64,000 bases of DNA from JAGREO01 sp020446285 (GTDB lineage Bacteria; Pseudomonadota; Alphaproteobacteria; Geminicoccales; Geminicoccaceae): NCBI GenBank assembly GCA_041398005.1, contig JAWKVP010000001.1:1-64000 (forward strand), written 5' to 3'. The notes beneath the pieces were generated by a model that saw nothing but the letters and a program-made list of their open reading frames with translations, searched no databases and had not been told where the DNA came from. Shown here piece by piece: positions 1 to 8,695 of this stretch; the stretch's first letter is position 1; each line of letters opens with the position of its first letter. The position numbers were made by a program, and so were the translations under genes.

Positions 1-1065
1 CGCTATCGTCTCGGCGCGCGTGGCACCGAGCCCGAGCGAGGCATCGCGAAGCGCATGAGGGACGGCGGAGATGGCATCGTCGGCAAGCGACGAGACGAAC
101 GGGATGATCATGATGCCCATGACCAGACCGGCGGCGAGCGCGCTTTCGGAGGATACACCAAGTCCCACCGATTCGCCGACACCGCGAATGAACGGTGCAA
201 CCGTCAATGCGGCAAAGAAACCGTAGACGACCGTTGGAACGCCGGCGAGAATCTCCAGCGTCGGCTTGGCGATGGCGCGAAAGCCGGATGAGGCGTATTC
301 GGCGAGATACATTGCCGAAAGCATGCCGATCGGCCCGGCGACCGCCATGGCGATCAGCGTGATCAGCAACGTACCGGCGAAGAGCGGCACCGCGCCAAAA
401 CTGCCGGACGAACCCACCTGATCGGCGCGAAGCGCTGTCTGCGGGCTCCATTCGAGACCGAAGAGGAAATCGGCGACCGGGACCTTCTCGAAGAAGCGCA
501 GCGATTCGAACAGGACGGAAAAGACGATGCCCGCGGTCGTCACGATCGAAATCGCGGCCATGGCCAGCAGAGCCGCGCGTATCCATGCCTCGACGCGGTT
601 GCGCGCACGGAAGTCGAGGGAAATGTGCCCGAGGCCGACATGGAGGCCGTACACCGCGACGAGCAGACCGATGACATAGCGCAACACGGTCGAAATCGAA
701 TCCAGCCAGCCATAATAGGCCGCCGAAGACTCGAGCGCCGGCGTCATCCCGCCATGCGGCAGCTTCCCGTCAGCCACGCGGGCAACGTCCTGGATGAAGA
801 AGTCTAGCATCTCCGGCGGCTGTTCGAGAATCTCGGGCGGCAGGCTGTTCTCCACCGACCAGCGCAGGACGAGCGGATCGACGATCAACCAGAGGAGAAC
901 CAGTGCCACCGCCGGACCGGCGCCGAGAAGAAAGACATGCCAGCCGTGATAGCCCGGCCGGGAGTGCAGGGAAGCGAGATCGTTTCCGGCGGCGGCCTTC
1001 GCGCGGGCACGTCCGAGACCGTATCCGACGAGCGCCAGAAACACGATGACGACGACAAGAATCAT
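1..1065 (-). CDS. pstC: Phosphate ABC transporter permease PstC (partial, C-terminal end off the left edge)
   Basis: Inner-membrane permease subunit of the high-affinity PstSCAB phosphate importer. Reading the minus strand from the ATG at 1065 gives an open frame of 355 codons to the window edge. It begins with a hydrophobic helix (MILVVVIVFLALVGYGLGRA), followed by a basic segment and a second membrane segment, the N-terminal arrangement seen in alphaproteobacterial PstC. A GGGAG ribosome binding site precedes the ATG. It lies 274 bp downstream of pstS on the same strand, with strong hairpins in between. PstA, PstB, PhoU and PhoB are expected beyond the left edge. Family assignment rests on context and the N-terminal pattern; the end of the gene is not visible. 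Confidence 0.85.
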   Translation of the reverse strand, partial: MILVVVIVFLALVGYGLGRARAKAAAGNDLASLHSRPGYHGWHVFLLGAGPAVALVLLWLIVDPLVLRWSVENSLPPEILEQPPEMLDFFIQDVARVADGKLPHGGMTPALESSAAYYGWLDSISTVLRYVIGLLVAVYGLHVGLGHISLDFRARNRVEAWIRAALLAMAAISIVTTAGIVFSVLFESLRFFEKVPVADFLFGLEWSPQTALRADQVGSSGSFGAVPLFAGTLLITLIAMAVAGPIGMLSAMYLAEYASSGFRAIAKPTLEILAGVPTVVYGFFAALTVAPFIRGVGESVGLGVSSESALAAGLVMGIMIIPFVSSLADDAISAVPHALRDASLGLGATRAETIA

Positions 1066-1260
1066 GTTGCTCCCGCTTCTCCTGTCTGCCGGCCGGTCAC
1101 GGACATCATGCCCGAGCCGTGTCGAGGTTCCGCATCCGTTTGCCGGATGCCGTTCCTTGTGGTCTTCTCCGGGATATCGTCCGGTTCGTCCATATTCGAA
1201 ACCGGCTCATCCGGAACATGCACCGATAATGACCGGCGGGTTCCGCCCTGCGGTTCCCCT

Positions 1261-1331
1261 GCTGCCGCACGAGCGGCAGCGTTCCGGTCATTTCGGAGTC
1301 CGGACGCGCCCCGGCGACGAGCCGCGTCCGG
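1261..1331 (-). terminator. Intergenic hairpins between pstS and pstC
   Basis: Two inverted repeats lie downstream of the pstS stop. One has 8-bp perfect arms (GCTGCCGC / GCGGCAGC, 4-nt loop, 1261-1280). The other has 9-bp arms (CCGGACGCG / CGCGTCCGG, 14-nt loop, 1300-1331). Neither is followed by a T-run. They are therefore better seen as RNA-stabilising or attenuating hairpins, allowing more PstS than PstC from one transcript, than as full terminators. The rest of the 274-bp gap shows nothing else recognisable. Confidence 0.5.
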
Positions 1332-1339
1332 TCATCTCG

Positions 1340-2359
1340 TCAAAGAGACAGCGGCTGCAGATTGTTGGCCTGCGAGCGAACCTCTTCGCGATCCTCTTCC
1401 GGCAGCGGGATCAGACCCTTGTCAGCCAGATAGCCGTCATCGCCGAAGGCCGCGTCGCTGGTGAATTCGGCAATGTATTCACGAATGCCGGGAACGACAT
1501 CGGCGTGGGCATTCTTGACGTAGAAATAGAGCGAACGCGACACGGGATAATCACCGGCGGCAATCGCGTCGAAGGTCGGATCGACGCCGTCGACCTGACT
1601 GCCCTGCATGACATCGAGATTCTGGTCGAGGAAGCTGAAACCGAAAATGCCCAGGGCGACCGGGTTTTCCTTCAGCTTGTTGACGATGAGATTGTCGTTC
1701 TCGCCGGCCTCGATGAAGGCGCCGTCCTCGCGCATGGTGGCGCAGGCGGCATCCTTGGCGTCGCCGTCGAGGGCCTCGATTTCGGGGAAGGACTCACAGG
1801 CCTCTTCCATCACCAGCTCGACGAAGGCGTCGCGGGTGCCGGATGTGGGAGGCGGGCCCAGAACCTCGATCTTCTCGTCCGGCAGCGATGCGTCGATCTC
1901 GTGCCAGTTGGTGTAAGGATTGTCGACGAGCTGGCCGTCAACGGGAACCTGCTTGGCAAGCGCGAGGAAGATCTGCTCGCGGCTCACATTGAGCTTGGGG
2001 CCTTCCTTGCTGTTGGCGAGCACGATGCCGTCAAAACCGACCTTGACCTCGGTGACGTCCTTGACGCCATTGGTGGCGCAGAGCTCGACCTCGGAGGACT
2101 TGATGCGGCGCGAAGAATTGGTGATGTCGGGCGTATTCTCGCCAACACCTTCGCAGAACAGCTTGAGACCGCCACCGGAACCGGTGCTCTCGACCACCGG
2201 CGTGGCGAAATCGGTCTTGTTGCCGAACTGCTCGGCAACGGCGGTGGAGAACGGGAAAACCGTCGATGAGCCGACGATGCGGATCTGGTCGCGGGCCTGA
2301 GCCTCGCCGGCGGCGGCGATGGCGGCGAGCGCCGCGGTGGAGAGAAGAATCTTGCGCAT
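1340..2359 (-). CDS. pstS: Phosphate ABC transporter substrate-binding protein PstS
   Basis: Periplasmic phosphate-binding protein that delivers phosphate to the PstCAB importer. The product is about 339 aa. It starts with a signal peptide (MRKILLSTAALAAIAAAGEAQA), followed by the PstS core: IVGSSTVFPFS, STGSGGGLKLFCEG and TSGTRDAF contribute the phosphate-binding loops. The ATG at 2359 is chosen over one 12 codons upstream because a TTTGGAGG ribosome binding site sits directly in front and the signal peptide starts there. A PHO box lies in the upstream gap (2437-2454). It follows phoR and precedes pstC on the same strand. Confidence 0.95.
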   Translation of the reverse strand: MRKILLSTAALAAIAAAGEAQARDQIRIVGSSTVFPFSTAVAEQFGNKTDFATPVVESTGSGGGLKLFCEGVGENTPDITNSSRRIKSSEVELCATNGVKDVTEVKVGFDGIVLANSKEGPKLNVSREQIFLALAKQVPVDGQLVDNPYTNWHEIDASLPDEKIEVLGPPPTSGTRDAFVELVMEEACESFPEIEALDGDAKDAACATMREDGAFIEAGENDNLIVNKLKENPVALGIFGFSFLDQNLDVMQGSQVDGVDPTFDAIAAGDYPVSRSLYFYVKNAHADVVPGIREYIAEFTSDAAFGDDGYLADKGLIPLPEEDREEVRSQANNLQPLSL

Positions 2360-2422
2360 GAGCGGGGACCTCCAAAGGTCGGAACCTGATTGCATTCGCC
2401 CGGTCTTGCGGGCCGAAACCCG

Positions 2423-2454
2423 AATAGAGGCATATTGTGACAGATTTGTGATTC
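2423..2454 (-). promoter_or_regulatory. PHO box and -10 of the pstS promoter
   Basis: The minus strand at 2454-2437 reads GAATCACAAATCTGTCAC. Its last 11 bases match the PHO-box consensus half AAATCTGTCA(C/T) exactly; the first half is weaker (keeps TCA). Eight bases further downstream is TCTATT (2428-2423), a plausible -10 hexamer. PhoB bound at the PHO box replaces the -35 element, so pstS and downstream pst genes are probably induced by phosphate limitation through the adjacent phoR. Confidence 0.7.
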
Positions 2455-2482
2455 ACTCGGTCCGCCGCGGAATGCGCCCCGC

Positions 2483-3874
2483 TCAGCGCCCGTCCCGCGC
2501 CGGAAGGAAAATCGAAAAACGGCTGCCCTTTCCGGGCTTGCTTTCGATGTGAAGATGGCCCTGGTGGCGCCGCACGATGTGCTTGACGATCGCAAGACCG
2601 AGCCCGGTTCCGCCGATGCTTCGCGAGCGCGCCTTGTCAACGCGGTAGAAGCGCTCCGTCAGCCGCGGAACATGCTCGGCGGCGATGCCGGGGCCATTGT
2701 CGATCACGGCCAGCTCCACCGCCGGCGATCCGGCGAGCGATATCGCCTCGTCACCGGCGGAACGGTAAAAGGTGGCAACGATCCGCACGACCCCGCCCTC
2801 GGCACCGTATTTGATGGCATTCTCGACGAGATTCGAAAGCGCATGATCGAGCTGGACACTGTCGGCAAGGATCTTCGGCAGTCCCGGATCGAGATCGCAT
2901 TCGAGCACGGCGCGTGAAGCCTCGGCGACCGGACGCATGCGGTCGAGCATGTGTCCCACGATTTCGGCCGGATCGCAGGTTTCCTCGGGCGGCCGGTGCG
3001 AGGCGAGTTCGATCCGCGAGAGCGAGAGGAGATCGTCCACCAGCCGCTGCATGCGCGCCGCCTCGCCGGTCATGATCCCGAGAAAGGCGGCACGCGCCTC
3101 GGCATCGTCGCGCGCCGGTCCCTGCAGCGTCTCGATGAATCCGACGATCGAGGAAAGCGGCGTGCGCAGCTCGTGGCTCACATTGGCGATGAAATCCGAA
3201 CGCATGCGCTCGATCATCACGAGCTCGCTGTCCTCGCGGAGCAGCAGCAGCACTCCACGCCGGCCATCCCCGACCGCCAGCGGCTCGAGATGCACGGCGT
3301 AACGCCGGTCGGGCATGCTCGCCGGAGTGAAGGCAAGCTCGGCCGGCTGACGTTTCTCGCGCACCGTGGCCACTGCCCGCAGGAGGCCCGGATCCCGGAA
3401 GATCCGGGTCAGCGGCACCTCGCCGCCGGCAATGTCGAAAGCATGTCGTGCTGCATCGTTTGCATCGACAATGACATTGCCGTCATCGACGAGAATGACG
3501 GGATCCGGCAGGGCCGCCTTGAGCCGCTCAAGCATCATGCGCCCGTCCTGTTCCCGCCTCTCGGCCCGCCGGCGTCGGCGCTGCAGTTCAATGACCGGCC
3601 GGGCGATATGGGCTGCCGCGTCCTCACCCAGTTCGACCGAGGCACGGGTCTCGCCGGCACTGCCGAGACTTGCGATCCAGCGGCCGCAGGCGGCGAACTC
3701 GGCGCGGTCGGAATGACTGGTGACGAGGGTAGCCGCACCCGCCGCCGCGACAGGTACGAGGGCGAGCGTCAGGTCGAGCCGGTCGAGAAGGGCGAGAACC
3801 GCCAGGAACGGCGCGGCTACAAGCGCCGTCGCGAGCAGGTTTCGCCAGAAGCGCGGCAATCCGGACCAGAACAC
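2483..3874 (-). CDS. phoR: Phosphate regulon sensor histidine kinase PhoR
   Basis: Membrane histidine kinase that phosphorylates PhoB under phosphate limitation. It is 463 aa. Two hydrophobic segments occupy about residues 12-53, followed by a PAS-like region (about 115-215). The HisKA box is SHELRTPL with phospho-acceptor H234. The ATPase domain has an N box (LSNLVENAIKYG), G1 (DNGPGIA) and G2 (GGTGLGLAIV). The start is a GTG at 3874, the first start codon after an in-frame TGA. It lies directly upstream of pstS, and PhoB is not in the window. The domain set is complete. Confidence 0.92.
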   Translation of the reverse strand: MFWSGLPRFWRNLLATALVAAPFLAVLALLDRLDLTLALVPVAAAGAATLVTSHSDRAEFAACGRWIASLGSAGETRASVELGEDAAAHIARPVIELQRRRRRAERREQDGRMMLERLKAALPDPVILVDDGNVIVDANDAARHAFDIAGGEVPLTRIFRDPGLLRAVATVREKRQPAELAFTPASMPDRRYAVHLEPLAVGDGRRGVLLLLREDSELVMIERMRSDFIANVSHELRTPLSSIVGFIETLQGPARDDAEARAAFLGIMTGEAARMQRLVDDLLSLSRIELASHRPPEETCDPAEIVGHMLDRMRPVAEASRAVLECDLDPGLPKILADSVQLDHALSNLVENAIKYGAEGGVVRIVATFYRSAGDEAISLAGSPAVELAVIDNGPGIAAEHVPRLTERFYRVDKARSRSIGGTGLGLAIVKHIVRRHQGHLHIESKPGKGSRFSIFLPARDGR

Positions 3875-3963
3875 TCATGTTCCCCGAAACAGTGAACGGC
3901 GGCGCAAGAAGAAGGCCAGAGCGTCAGGCCGTCAGGGCATCTCGGACAGGCGGCGCTCCGGCG

Positions 3964-5709
3964 TCACTTGCCGACGACGATGCCCTCGCGCCGGGGATCG
4001 GCACCGCCGCGCAGCGTACCGTCGGGAAGGAACTGGATCCCGTGCAGACCGGAGTTCAGGTCGACGATATTCACCTCATGGCCTCGCGCGACGAGCGCTT
4101 CCTCGAGTGCTTCTGCCCCGGTACCGATCTCGAGATCGGTGGCACCGTTGCGATTGACGAAATGCCCCATGTCGATCGCCGATTGCACATCCATGCCCCA
4201 GTCGAGCACGCCGACGAGCGTCTTGGCGACATAGTTGATGATCCGGCTGCCGCCGGGCGAGCCGATCAGCAGGACGGGCTCGCCACCCTCGAACACGATC
4301 GTCGGTGACATCGAACTGCGCGGCCGCTTGCCGCCCTCGACACGATTGGCGACGGGCCTGCCATCAACCTCGGGCACCCGCGAGAAGTCGGTGAGCTCGT
4401 TATTGAGGAGGAAACCGCGCACCATCACCCGGCTGCCGAAACCGGTCTCGATGGTGGTGGTCATCGACACGGCGTTGCCATCGGCATCGACGATGGAGAA
4501 ATGCGAGGTGGCGGGCCTTTCGACCTGCAGGTCGGGCGACCAGAGAGACGCCTCGTCCCAGGGTGGCGTTCCGGGTTCGGCCTGCGGCATGGCTGCCGTG
4601 ACATCGATCTGCGTGGTCCGGGACAGGAGATAGCCCGGATCGAGGAGCCCCTTGGTCGGCATCTTCACAAAATCGGAATCCGCCATGTACAGGCCGCGAT
4701 CGGCGTAGGCGAGCTTCGCCGCCTCGAGATAGAGGTGCACGGAAACGGGACCGTAGCCCATGGCCGACAGGTTGAACGGTTCAAGAATGCCGAGGATCTG
4801 CCCCACGGTCAGGCCGCCCGAGGTCGGCGGTCCCATGCCGCACACCTCCCAGGCGCGATAATCCATGCAGACCGGATCCCGCTCGACCATTTCGTAGGCG
4901 GCGAGATCGTCGACCGTCATGATTCCCGGATTGTCCTCGGTCGCCTGAACGGCGGCAACGATGTCGGCACCGATCGCGCCCTTGTAGAACGGCTCGCTTC
5001 CATGGTTCTGGATCAGGCGCAGGGTTGCTGCGAATTCGGGGTTTTTCAGGATCGTCCCGGCTTCCTTCGGGCTGCCATCCTCATTGAAGAAATAGGACCG
5101 CGTCGCCGGGAACCTGTCGAGCGAACGCTCCTGGGCCTCGGCGATGGCGCCGGCAAGCCTCGGGGAAATCTCGAAACCGTTTTCAGCGAGATCGATGGCG
5201 GGTTGCAGCAACACACCCCAGGGGATCGAACCGAGCTGCCTGTGGGTTTCCTCGAGCAGCTTCAGCGTGCCCGGAACGCCGACCGAGCGACCCCCGATGA
5301 CGGCATCCCACCAGTCCATGGGCTCGCCATCTTCCTTGAGAAAGTAGCTTTCGTCGGCCGCGAGCGGCGCCTTTTCACGACCGTCGAAACTGCGCAGGCG
5401 ACCGTTGGCTTCATCCCAATGCAGCATGAACGCGCCACCGCCGATGCCCGAACTCTGCGGCTCGACCACATTCAGCACGAACTGGACGGCGACCATGGCG
5501 TCGATGGCATTGCCGCCGGCCGCCAGAACCCCGGCGCCTGCCCGCGAGGCGTGCGGATTCGCCGCGGCCACCATGAAACGATCGGTCTCCACGGCCTTCT
5601 TAAGGTCGACGAACAGGGTCGTCTCCGGCTGTGCCGGTGCGTTCGGCTGTGCCAAGGCCGTCGTTGCAAGCAGGGTCGATGCAAGGCAAAAGGTGCAAAG
5701 CCGGATCAT
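3964..5709 (-). CDS. ggt: Gamma-glutamyltransferase (periplasmic)
   Basis: Ntn-hydrolase that cleaves gamma-glutamyl bonds of glutathione and related compounds. The precursor is 581 aa with a signal peptide (about residues 1-20, ending TTALA), so it is exported. The proenzyme self-cleaves before a Thr: T401 in the motif TSHFSIVD corresponds to the known nucleophile (TTHYS in E. coli). Upstream conserved blocks include GGNAIDA, QSSGIGGGAF and DGREKAP; PPTSGG and RSSMSPT are further family motifs. Length and residues are typical and the gene looks intact. It is flanked by unrelated genes (phoR, an RNA methyltransferase). Confidence 0.93.
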   Translation of the reverse strand: MIRLCTFCLASTLLATTALAQPNAPAQPETTLFVDLKKAVETDRFMVAAANPHASRAGAGVLAAGGNAIDAMVAVQFVLNVVEPQSSGIGGGAFMLHWDEANGRLRSFDGREKAPLAADESYFLKEDGEPMDWWDAVIGGRSVGVPGTLKLLEETHRQLGSIPWGVLLQPAIDLAENGFEISPRLAGAIAEAQERSLDRFPATRSYFFNEDGSPKEAGTILKNPEFAATLRLIQNHGSEPFYKGAIGADIVAAVQATEDNPGIMTVDDLAAYEMVERDPVCMDYRAWEVCGMGPPTSGGLTVGQILGILEPFNLSAMGYGPVSVHLYLEAAKLAYADRGLYMADSDFVKMPTKGLLDPGYLLSRTTQIDVTAAMPQAEPGTPPWDEASLWSPDLQVERPATSHFSIVDADGNAVSMTTTIETGFGSRVMVRGFLLNNELTDFSRVPEVDGRPVANRVEGGKRPRSSMSPTIVFEGGEPVLLIGSPGGSRIINYVAKTLVGVLDWGMDVQSAIDMGHFVNRNGATDLEIGTGAEALEEALVARGHEVNIVDLNSGLHGIQFLPDGTLRGGADPRREGIVVGK

Positions 5710-5795
5710 TCGTTTCCCCTCCCGTTCAGGCGCGTCGATTCAAGATTAGCACCCGGAGTCGATGGCGCAAGGCGCAGTTTCGCAAAGGATCGACC

Positions 5796-6980
5796 ATGCC
5801 CTACCCAACGGTTCGAATTCAGCCGGGCCGCGACAAGCGCCTGCGAAGCGGCAGCCCATGGTTGTATTCAAACGAACTTTCCATGGACGATACGGCGAAA
5901 TCACTCGAACCCGGATCGCTCGTTCGCATCATGGCCGGCGAAGGCAGGATCATGGGCGTTGCCCACTTCAACCCGAAATCGCTGATCGCCGCGCGAATGC
6001 TGACGCGCAACAAGGATGCCGACATCGACGCCGAGTTCTTCCGCTTCCGCATCCGCCGCGCGCTTTCCCTGCGGACGCGGATCTTCGACCGTCCCTTCTA
6101 CCGGCTGGTCCATGCGGAGGGCGACGGACTGCCGGGGCTCGTGATCGACCGCTATGGCGACGTGCTGGTCGTCCAGTTCAACAGTGCCGGGATGGAGCGT
6201 CATGCGGCATTGCTCGTCGAGCTGCTCGAAGAGCTGCTGCAGCCGCTCGCCATACTCGCCCGCAACGATGCGCCGGTCCGCGAGCTTGAGGGGCTGCCGT
6301 CCAGCCGTTCGGTGCTTGCCGGCGAGGTGCCGCCCGCATCCGTCATCGAGGAAAACGGACTGGAGTTCGAGATCACCCTCGGCGAGGGACAGAAAACCGG
6401 CTGGTATTTCGATCAGCGCGACAATCGCGCGTTCGTCCGGCGGCTCGCCACCGACATGAACGTGCTCGATCTCTACAGCTATGGCGGCGGTTTCGGCCTC
6501 AATGCGCTTGCCGGCGGGGCACGCGCGGCACTGCTCGTCGACCGCTCGGAACAGGCGCTGGCGAGCGCGCGGCAGAGCGCTCTCAGGCAGGGCCGGGCCG
6601 ATGATATCGAAACCCTGTGCGGCGATGTGTTTCATGAAGCCGCATCGCTGATCGACGCGAGGCGCCGCTTCGGTGTCGTGATCGCCGATCCACCGCCTTT
6701 CGTCCGCTCGAAGAAGGATCTCGCCACCGGTCTCAAGGGGTATCGCAAGCTCGCCCGCATGTCCTCCGCTCTCGTCGAGGATGGTGGTTTCCTCGCGGTC
6801 GGCTGCTGCTCGCACAATGTTCCGGCAAGCGATTTCCATGACATGGTCTGGGCGGGAATGCGCGCGGCGGGCCGCGGCGGCCGGGTTATCCGTTTCTCGG
6901 GCGCCGGCGCGGATCATCCGGTGCATCCGGGACTGCCGGAAACCTCCTATCTCAAGTTCCTCGTGATGGCTCTCGACTGA
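5796..6980 (+). CDS. Class I SAM-dependent RNA methyltransferase, RlmI-like
   Basis: Cytosolic methyltransferase of the RlmI/COG1092 family, predicted to make 5-methylcytosine in 23S rRNA. It is 394 aa from the ATG at 5796, preceded by AAAGGAT. The N-terminal PUA domain covers about residues 1-80 (GSPWLYSNEL). The catalytic part has the family signature GQKTGWYFDQRDNR, the SAM motif DLYSYGGGFGLNAL and the DPPPFVRSKKD catalytic motif. It runs alone on the plus strand and ends convergently with the GGDEF gene. The exact rRNA target cannot be read from the sequence. Confidence 0.87.
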   Translation: MPYPTVRIQPGRDKRLRSGSPWLYSNELSMDDTAKSLEPGSLVRIMAGEGRIMGVAHFNPKSLIAARMLTRNKDADIDAEFFRFRIRRALSLRTRIFDRPFYRLVHAEGDGLPGLVIDRYGDVLVVQFNSAGMERHAALLVELLEELLQPLAILARNDAPVRELEGLPSSRSVLAGEVPPASVIEENGLEFEITLGEGQKTGWYFDQRDNRAFVRRLATDMNVLDLYSYGGGFGLNALAGGARAALLVDRSEQALASARQSALRQGRADDIETLCGDVFHEAASLIDARRRFGVVIADPPPFVRSKKDLATGLKGYRKLARMSSALVEDGGFLAVGCCSHNVPASDFHDMVWAGMRAAGRGGRVIRFSGAGADHPVHPGLPETSYLKFLVMALD

Positions 6981-7017
6981 GCGTCGCGACACCTGGGCAA
7001 GCGGCACCCGGTCCCGC

Positions 7018-8526
7018 TCACACGCTTGCGAACTGCACGCTGCTGACGACCCGGTTGCGACCACGGCGTTTGGCCTCGTAGAGCGCCTCGTCCACGAGGC
7101 AAAGACCGTTGTCGAGATCGAACATGTCGGGATCCCAGTACGATACGCCGAGGCTTGCCGTGACCTGAAGTCCCGGTGCCTCAGCGAGCTGCCAGTCGGT
7201 TTCGAGGATGCGCTGGCGAAGCCGCTCCGCGACCCGGACGGCGCTGTCGACGGAAGTATGAGGCATGAGGATGGCGAACTCCTCGCCGCCGATACGGCCG
7301 ATCTGGTCGATCCCGTCCCGGAGCATGTCGGCGGTGACCGCCGCGAGGGTCTTGAGAACCTTGTCCCCGGCCGCATGACCGAGCGTGTCGTTGATCCTCT
7401 TGAAATGGTCCAGATCGAGCATCATCACGGCGATCGGATAACCATAGCGGACAGCCCGCTTGTTCTCCTGACGCATCCGCTCCTGAAAACCCCGCCGGTT
7501 GAGAAAGCCCGTGAGTTCGTCGGTGAGCGCAAGCTGTTCCATCTTCACCGTTTCGGCTTCGGCGGCATCGACCCGCTGGCGCAGTTCGACCGTACGCTCG
7601 GCAACCCGATCGGCCAGCGATTGCCGCTCGCCATCGAGCTCGCGCATGGCCTCGATCCGCCCGCGTTCGACCGTATGCAGCACGAGTGCCGTGCAGGCGA
7701 TCACGAAGCCATACGCCTGGACCGCGAGAAAAGCCTGCTCGCTCACATCACCGACATTGTTGAGCGTAATCGCGAGCGACGTGGTCACGATGACGAACAG
7801 CAGGAGCGTGTATTCGAGCGTGCTCTCGCGAAGCGCAAGCCAGATGATGAGCGGCATGGTCAACAGCATGACCGGATAGTGACCCAATACCTCGGGCAAT
7901 GCGGTCAGCGACAGCATCGACAACGCCGTGAGCGCCACGAGCGTGAGGAAGGCCGGCCGACGCATCCGGCGCAGACATGCCATTCCTTCCGGCTGACTCG
8001 ACCAGGCCATGAGCGACGGTGCCACCATCACCGCGCCGGTGAGATCCGAAAAGAACCAGCGCCAGGCGATATGCTCGACAATCACCGGCGGCAGGGCGAA
8101 CCGCTCGGCCACGACGAGCGTGCCGACCATCATGGAAAACACGCTGAGCAGGGCTGCAGCGAATACGAAGAATGCGACGCTCGTCGGGGTACGCAAGCTC
8201 ATCACATCCGGACACATACGGATGATGATGCTTGCAGCACCCCATGCCGCAAGGGCGTTGCCGGCACTTATCAGGATGAAATGGACACCGAAATCGAGAT
8301 GGAAGAAGCCGAAGGCGAGATCGCCGAGATAGACGGCCGGCAGCGCCCGCCAGCCGAAACGCAGGCAGGCCCAAAGGGAGATGCCTGCGGCGGGCCAGAT
8401 GGCAACGACATCGTGATTGGCGAAGCCAACGGTAAAGGAACCCCAGATCGTCAGATGGATGGCAGCCGCCACGGCGAAGAGTTTCGCCATCAACCATGTA
8501 TCGACCGGCTCCGCAGCCCGTTCCAA
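7018..8526 (-). CDS. MASE1-type membrane sensor with GGDEF domain (diguanylate cyclase)
   Basis: Integral membrane protein of about 502 aa. The N-terminal half holds many hydrophobic segments of MASE1 type (IWPAAGISLWACLRFGWRALPAVYLGDLAFG). It is followed by a short coiled-coil (LADRVAERTVELRQRVDAAEAE) and a GGDEF domain with an active-site variant RIGGEEFAIL, which is catalytically competent in known cyclases. It is predicted to make cyclic-di-GMP in response to an unknown signal. The TTG at 8526 is preferred because AGAGGAG lies 7 nt upstream; an ATG at 8490 is the alternative. No inhibitory RxxD site is obvious. Confidence 0.85.
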   Translation of the reverse strand: MERAAEPVDTWLMAKLFAVAAAIHLTIWGSFTVGFANHDVVAIWPAAGISLWACLRFGWRALPAVYLGDLAFGFFHLDFGVHFILISAGNALAAWGAASIIIRMCPDVMSLRTPTSVAFFVFAAALLSVFSMMVGTLVVAERFALPPVIVEHIAWRWFFSDLTGAVMVAPSLMAWSSQPEGMACLRRMRRPAFLTLVALTALSMLSLTALPEVLGHYPVMLLTMPLIIWLALRESTLEYTLLLFVIVTTSLAITLNNVGDVSEQAFLAVQAYGFVIACTALVLHTVERGRIEAMRELDGERQSLADRVAERTVELRQRVDAAEAETVKMEQLALTDELTGFLNRRGFQERMRQENKRAVRYGYPIAVMMLDLDHFKRINDTLGHAAGDKVLKTLAAVTADMLRDGIDQIGRIGGEEFAILMPHTSVDSAVRVAERLRQRILETDWQLAEAPGLQVTASLGVSYWDPDMFDLDNGLCLVDEALYEAKRRGRNRVVSSVQFASV

Positions 8527-8695
8527 ATTCCGGCTCCTCTCGGTCGTCGGCCTGGGACAGCACACACTGCCCGAACGTCCGGACGTTACATCGCGCTGGT
8601 TAAGATCCGGTTTACAGAACGGCGACAACTTCCCGGCGGAACCGCCGGCCCGTCTTTACAGACGTGAGGATGTTCGATGCGCCGCAGCCACGCGG

